Assembly: GCA_964247055.1 (NCBI GenBank)
Contig: OZ176053.1
Coordinates: 2,666,001-2,730,000 of the forward strand
DNA: 64,000 nt
Reading direction: 5' to 3'
Source: Paragordius varius
Taxonomy: Eukaryota > Nematomorpha
The position numbers and the translations under genes are program-made. The notes under the pieces were generated by a model, which saw only the letters and a program-made list of their open reading frames with translations, was not told the origin of the DNA and searched no databases. Positions 40,798-64,000 of the stretch are shown piece after piece (positions within the stretch are counted from its first letter, which is position 1; each line of letters opens with the position of its first letter).

Positions 40798-41522
40798 TAT
40801 TTATGTAAATTTTATTAGAAAAGCATAAATTTAAATTGGGCCCGTTTCCTTCAGTATTTTTTTAAAAATACTAACTCAAGTCTGGGATATTTAGATATTT
40901 CAATTTGAATCGAAGTGTTAAATATCTTATTAAATAATTTGGAGAATGTTAAAACAGTTACACTTTTATTGTACATTTATATTAAATCACGAAATTCGCA
41001 GACATTTGTTAATTTCTAGGGGAAAGATAAACGTGTTTTTTCCAAAAAATCAACGCAATTTATAAAATATGAAGAGCAAATGCTGGCCTCGAGACCAATT
41101 TTTTTAGATTGAAGCCGGGTAGTTTTTCTTAAAATAAACCCTAATTGCTGAAATACTAAATTTTGACATCAAAAAAGTTTTTCCGGGAAAAAAGGTTTTA
41201 ATATCCAAATGTTGTCAAAGCCTTCTTCATACTATTTTAAGATTAAAACTGTAGAATGCTTTAAGTTATAATATAAACACATTTCTATATATTGATACCA
41301 AACTTTACTATAACACCAGAAATATAATTTATAGGTTCATTATTTTTAATTTTTGCCAAAAAAATTATATTTACAATATCAAGGCGAATGAATATTTAGC
41401 TAAAGATCGAATTAGGCTCTGAGATGTAGTTTATGATTTCACATTAAAATATTTAAGGTATTCGAAGCCAATATCATACCTAAAAATTTTGATTTTTATT
41501 TACAATCGCTTTAGAATAATAT

Positions 41523-42072
41523 TTAAAACTTGAATAAAACACATTCATTATAGTCCTTCGATTCAAATTGCGGTAGTTGGATACCCAAGGCCTGTTTAAA
41601 ATTAAATTCTTTAAAAAATATGAAAGAAATCGAAACCATGGCAACAACTATATACTATTTATAACCAGAAATATGCATATAAATTTATTCAAAAATACTT
41701 GATATTACTTGAGCTAAAACCTAAAGGTAAAAATTTAATCAACGTGACATGTGTGCAATGGTAAATTAAAAAATAGTGCAAAATAAACCACTTTTTCTAC
41801 TAATAACTAGAAAAATTAAATTTAAATAAAAAATTAGCTTAAATTTTACCCTTGAAAATAAACCAAGACGATATTTTGCCAAAATTTTGTAAAATAAAAT
41901 AGTTTGACATGAAATTTTTTTTAAAACGAAATTTTAGTTAGATATCTTGGCATATTTATATAATTTTTATGGGGATAGAAGCATAAATTTAGAACCATTT
42001 TCTTCAGTTTTTTAAAAATCCTAACTTAAATTTAGTCTGGAATATTTAGATACCCCAATTTATCGAAGTTAA
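41523..42072. mobile_element. TTAA-flanked piggyBac-like MITE copy 6
   Basis: It opens TTAAAACTTGAATAAAACAC with CCTTCGATTCAAATTG and closes AGATACCCCAATTTATCGAA then GTTAA. Its right end is 53 bp upstream of the NTAN1 ATG. Confidence 0.75.
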
Positions 42073-42125
42073 AAAGATAATAAAATAACGGACCATATTA
42101 TTAAAATAAATCATATGAAAATTTG

Positions 42126-43105
42126 ATGCTCATTTTAACAGACGACATATATACTTTTAAAAATTTTAGACAATTTTGTGCTGAAAATGAATATTTTATG
42201 CAACGTTCTTCCGAATTTATCGAAAATACGGAATCATTTGTAAATTTTGATCAAAAATATGTATTATACATTCACCAAAGAGAATTCGCATTTATTAATA
42301 TATATCAAACCAATATCAAATACATTGTATCCGATGAAGCTACTACTTGCCATATAATATTGATAAAATTTGGTGTTTATTTGTTCTTCTGCCACATAGA
42401 TAGTGAAGACAATCTAGAAGTAAATTTGTTTACTACTAAAAATAGGGTTTAATTGAAAAAGTTTTAGACAAAGGTTCTAATCCAGATACCCAATATGACG
42501 TGTGGATATTTGGTGGTTACAATGACGAACAAAAGTGTTCAGAAATAATAACAGATGCATTATTAAAAATTCTATCCGTTAAAAAATATTTTTTTAATAT
42601 AAAATTACTTTGTACAGGTGAAATTAATACCACTTTTGGAAACGATACGGACACCCCCTTACCTATTATCAGAGGAATTGGATATAATGTTAAATCAAAT
42701 GAATTTTTTATCATTAAACATGTATCCGATAAAAATCCCGAGTTCATCGTTAGATCTGCTCGAAATTTCGGAACTGATTCGCAATCTATACAATCGTATT
42801 TGGATGTATCTCCTGACTTAAAAACTAATACTACATCACCTGACATGTCGGAAAGCTGTGATATATTGAATTTCAATTTTACTTTTTCCACTAATCACCC
42901 AATATTTGCACTAAAATTAGACGAATTATCCGATGAAATTTTGTTAAGGAACTTTTCAACATCGCCTCGGGCTGAAAGCCAATATTTTACATCGAGATTG
43001 CGGGATACATTTAAATTAATTCAAACGTCTTATCCAAATGATATTACAGTAAAAAGGAAATATTATTTAGATCCGAATGCAGGGTCATGGATTCAAATGT
43101 CATAA
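42126..43105 (+). CDS. NTAN1: Protein N-terminal asparagine amidohydrolase
   Basis: Two exons, 42126-42419 and 42446-43105, separated by a 26-bp GT-AG intron in phase 0, give 317 residues (human is 310). NTAN1 deamidates N-terminal Asn to Asp, feeding proteins into the Arg/N-degron pathway. The family signature SDEATTCHI holds the nucleophile Cys75. YVLYIHQREFA before it matches the human LLYVQQRELA pattern; DVWIFGGYND, IRGIGYNVK, NFSTSPRAE and the C-terminal region also align. Without removing the 26 bp the frame shifts and stops, so either the intron is real or the gene is broken. The alignment across the joint (HIDSEDNLE then GLIEKVLD) has the expected length and I favour an intron. A MITE ends 53 bp upstream of the start. 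Confidence 0.92.
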
Positions 43106-43959
43106 AAAATATGAGATTTATAATAATAATTTATTCGTATAAATTTATATAGATAAAAGTGGTGTATATTGTTGTAAAGAAACTTTTATTCATTAGTTAT
43201 TTAGGTAGGTAGGGTAATGGTTTGTATTGTTGTGAAGAGAGGCATAAAAAAATATAATAAGTAAAATACATATAAATATGACAATATATTTTCAGAGGAA
43301 TTGGAATTTTGGATCCATGATACAGTTTTTGATTAATGCTTGCCAGAGAACATTTATATAATAAGGAGTAATATGATTAGCTTAAATATATAAAAATATG
43401 TAGAATTTTTCGCTTTCTTCATTGTTTTAGCAAATATATTAGCTCTTTACTATAAATGATATCTGGCAATATATAGTATAAAAAAATAGCAATGTTTTTT
43501 AATCACACTGTATATACATATATGGGTATGGATAGAGGCATAATTGCAAAATATAATACATATACAATTATTTTAAATCGTGATTGATGATGTGAAATCT
43601 ATGGTCCAAGTTTTGTATCAATATGTTTTTAAGGGTAGTTTTAACTGGCGATTTCCAAATAATTAGCAGTATTTGAGAATGTTTATTTAATACCTAAAAA
43701 AATAATAAAATTACTATAAAATTGTTAATATCCTTCTGAAAAATTACTAAAATCTGTAATATATAGACGTAAGCTATAAAAAACACATTTTATATATTAA
43801 TGAATATAACTCATAATATAATCCCTTGTAATTTTAAATTAATATTGCGAAACATGAATGAAGAAAAACCAACCTAATTACATATTATAATATATAGTTT
43901 TTGCAAATATTTTAAATACTGTAAATAATAAAATTCAATCCTCAAATTTTTATAAAGAA

Positions 43960-62097
<18,138 letters not shown>

Positions 62098-62179
62098 ATT
62101 CACGCGTTTCGACTACAATCGCCTGAAGAGTGATTGTTCACACATATGGTTAAATTTTAAAGCGCACAAATTCAAAAAA
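62098..62179. promoter_or_regulatory. Compact divergent promoter AHCYL/RFC2
   Basis: Only 82 bp separate the AHCYL form-A ATG (62097, minus) from the RFC2 ATG (62180, plus). Both 5' untranslated regions and any core promoter must fit here or overlap the opposite gene. No TATA box is evident. Confidence 0.6.
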
Positions 62180-64000
62180 ATGATATATTTACCTTGGTAA
62201 AATTTTTAATTTGAAACTGTTGTATAGGATTGAAAAATATCGACCCAATCTTTTAAAAGATATAGTTGGTAATGAAAGAGCTATTGGTCGGTTTCAAGTA
62301 AAATGTCATTTATAACAAAGTATTTTGCTAAAGAAGGAAATATTCCCAATGTTATACTTTCGGTATTTTGTCTTTCTTTATATTTAAGGGACCGCCTGGA
62401 ATAGGTAAAACATCGACTATACAGTGCCTAGCTCATGAAATGCTTGGCGATCAATACAAAGAAGCCATTTTAGAGCTAAATGCGTCAAATGATCGGTAAT
62501 ATATTTAAATTTAATTTACAGTGGTATTGATGTAGTTAGAAATAAAATTAAAATGTTTGCTCAGAAAAAATTATCTTTGCCTCCAGGAAAACACAAAATT
62601 ATTGTATTAGACGAAGCGGATAGGTTTAATTTTTTAGATATAAAAAATTAGTATGACCGAAGGTGCACAACAAGCTTTAAGGCGCACCATGGAAATATTT
62701 TCTGAGACAACTAGATTTGCGTTTGCCTGTAATACCTCCGAAAAAATAATTGGTATTTATTTTTATATAGGGTTTAAAATTCATTTGATATCCAATTCAA
62801 GTTTTTACGTAAAATTATAAAGCAAACATGTTTAACACTTTAAATTAGTTTTCAACCAACATTTTAATAGATGAAAGTTCAACTTTTATAATATTTATTT
62901 CATCTTTTTAGGAAAACACTCTGGTTCTAACCCGGTTTTAGTCTTATTTTTATTTTCTTCTTGTTTTAACTTTTGATCAGGTTTTATTATTTATGTAAAA
63001 ATTGCATTTATTGACCGAGAACATTTTTTTAAATTGTGCAATTATATCACACATATTTTTGTCGCATAATATATTATTTAATATTTTTTATAAAAAATTG
63101 TTTTTTATATATATCTATAATTTGAATTATAATTATAATCTATATTATTCAAAAAGAACCAATACAATCCAGATGTGTGGTCGTACGTTTCACCAAATTA
63201 AGAGATGAACAAATTTTAGCAAAACTCCTTGAAGTTTGCAAAAATGAAGATTTAAGTTACACGGAAGATGGTTTAGAAGCTATCATTTATACAGCACAAG
63301 GCGATTTAAGATTGGTAATATATCTTTAGTCATAACCAATTTTATTTAAAGGGTATAACCGAAAGTTTTAAATAAAAGCATTTTTAAATATCTAACTGTA
63401 GTTAAAATATTTAACTTATTTTAAGACAAAATGTTTTTATTTATAAATACAGTATGCATTTTAATGGTTACTTATTTCACACTATAGTAGGGCAATTCGC
63501 AACACAGGTGTATAAAAAAGAAATGACATAATTGTTTATTCAACATTTTGTTTTTTTTCATGCAGTACTGTGTTGCAAATTACCCTATTAAAGTGTGAAA
63601 CAAGCAACCATTAAAATGTATACTGTATTTGTATAGGCTCTAAATAATTTACAATCCACCTTCTCCGGATTCAATCACGTCAATGCAACCAATGTATTTA
63701 AAGTATGGATTGCATTTTAACATGACATAGATTTTGTTTAAATGTTCTTTACGTTTCCTAAAAATTTCTAATGCAAGATAATCTGTTAATCGATAATTTG
63801 TTCAATTATTTTTACGATACAATTTAAATAACTAATATCTGATGCTTTACTATCAAATCATTTTCCAAAGCCGTATATAGTTATCACAATAATTTTGTAT
63901 AAAAATAATTATAAAAACACTTAAATATATAATAATAATTTTATAACCAAAAGGTATGTGATGAACCTCACCCAATTCAAATAAAAGCAATGTTGGAACA
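62180..64000 (+). CDS. RFC2: Replication factor C subunit 2, N-terminal part
   Basis: Nine exons, open at the window end: 62180-62196, 62228-62297, 62321-62362, 62389-62495, 62522-62623, 62652-62752, 63157-63314, 63637-63702, 63954-64000. All are GT-AG and in phase. The first five introns are 31, 23, 26, 26 and 28 bp; the next three are 404, 322 and 251 bp. RFC2 is a small AAA+ subunit of the clamp loader that places PCNA on primed DNA. Visible landmarks: MIYLPWIEKYRP at the start, Walker [10 protein letters not shown] (residues 44-52), [14 protein letters not shown], Walker [22 protein letters not shown], the QSRC arginine-finger motif, [17 protein letters not shown] and [13 protein letters not shown]4 is less similar at CDEPHP and NASN. 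The N-terminus is shorter than in vertebrates. Confidence 0.95.
63448..63627. mobile_element. Near-palindromic MITE, ACAGTATGCA family, copy 4 (reference copy)
   Basis: About 180 bp, almost a perfect palindrome: TACAGTATGCATTTTAATGG at the left and CCATTAAAATGTATACTGTA at the right, with GGGCAATTCGCAACACAG mirrored by CTGTGTTGCAAATTACCC. It fills much of RFC2 intron 7 and ends 9 bp before the acceptor. Confidence 0.8.

Larger units (their letters stand above)
37345..40922. mobile_element. TTAA-flanked piggyBac-like MITE copy 5, split by a Helitron
   Basis: The left part (37345-37760) begins near GCAACACATTCATTTTAGTC and reaches ATATTTTGGCA. The right part (40798-40922) resumes TATTTATGTAAATTTTATTA and ends GAATCGAAGTGTTAA. 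Removing 37761-40797 restores the order seen in the uninterrupted copies (TTGGCA then TATTT). Confidence 0.75.
34895..42125. other. Transposon-filled intergenic region
   Basis: Between the lectin and NTAN1 almost everything recognisable is mobile DNA: four TTAA-flanked MITEs (35355, 36469, 37345 and 41523), the Helitron 37761-40797 and its inserted LINE. Diverged foldback-like sequence lies near 41050-41440. No host gene is seen. Confidence 0.6.

Noticed and set aside
42420-42445. Apparent frameshift breaking NTAN1
   Set aside because: The 26 bp between the frames have GT and AG ends, are in phase 0, and their removal restores the family alignment. Similar-sized introns occur in four other genes of the window.
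42517-42891. Antisense reading frame opposite NTAN1
   Set aside because: It lies entirely opposite the well-supported NTAN1 exon and has no family resemblance.

Overview
The window is strongly AT-rich animal DNA. It holds spliced eukaryotic genes with metazoan-type products (ZIP7, a chymotrypsin-fold protease, a C-type lectin, AHCYL, NTAN1, DHX16, RFC2) embedded in dense small DNA transposons. I cannot name the species. The best taxonomic clue is intron size: at least twelve introns in five genes are only 22-31 bp, all GT-AG and phase-consistent, and they cluster at the 5' ends of genes, while other introns in the same genes are 70 bp to about 10 kb. From memory, dicyemid mesozoans have introns near 26 bp and schistosomes have very short 5' introns. 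I use this only as a hint.

Layout. 1-1418: last two exons of a ZIP7/Catsup zinc transporter (+). 1419-5162: no gene seen. 5163-9385: seven-exon secreted trypsin-like protease (+), with transposon-derived sequence in two introns. 9603-10975: Helitron remnant (-). 11604-28462: complete 21-exon DHX16/PRP2 spliceosomal helicase (-). 28463-32320: transposons. 32402-33732: secreted Gly-rich repeat protein (+). 33863-34894: secreted coiled-coil C-type lectin (+). 34895-42125: a transposon nest, with a LINE inside a Helitron inside a TTAA-flanked MITE. 42126-43105: NTAN1 (+). 44165-62097: AHCYL/IRBIT-type protein (-), with two alternative 5' ends. 62180-64000: RFC2 (+), running off the window and divergent from AHCYL across 82 bp.

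Mobile DNA. Several families recur: a Tc1/mariner-like MITE (TA target, CAGT ends; about 12 copies), a TTAA-flanked piggyBac-like MITE (6 copies), hAT-like MITEs, near-palindromic MITEs with ACAGTATGCA-like ends, a MITE with subterminal repeats and TACCATTTACA-like ends, two large foldback elements, Helitrons, a degenerate LINE, and a tRNA-derived SINE.

The genes do not form one pathway. DHX16 (splicing), RFC2 (clamp loading), NTAN1 (N-end rule), AHCYL (signalling) and ZIP7 (zinc) are housekeeping. The protease, Gly-rich protein and lectin are secreted. The most unusual points are the ultra-short introns, a host stop codon supplied by a MITE terminus (AHCYL), intronic tandem repeats made of copies of an exon edge and its splice donor (AHCYL, and more weakly DHX16), and a composite Helitron whose boundaries are confirmed by the MITE it interrupted. 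All coordinates were read by eye. Coding exon joints were checked by reading-phase arithmetic; transposon ends are approximate unless stated.
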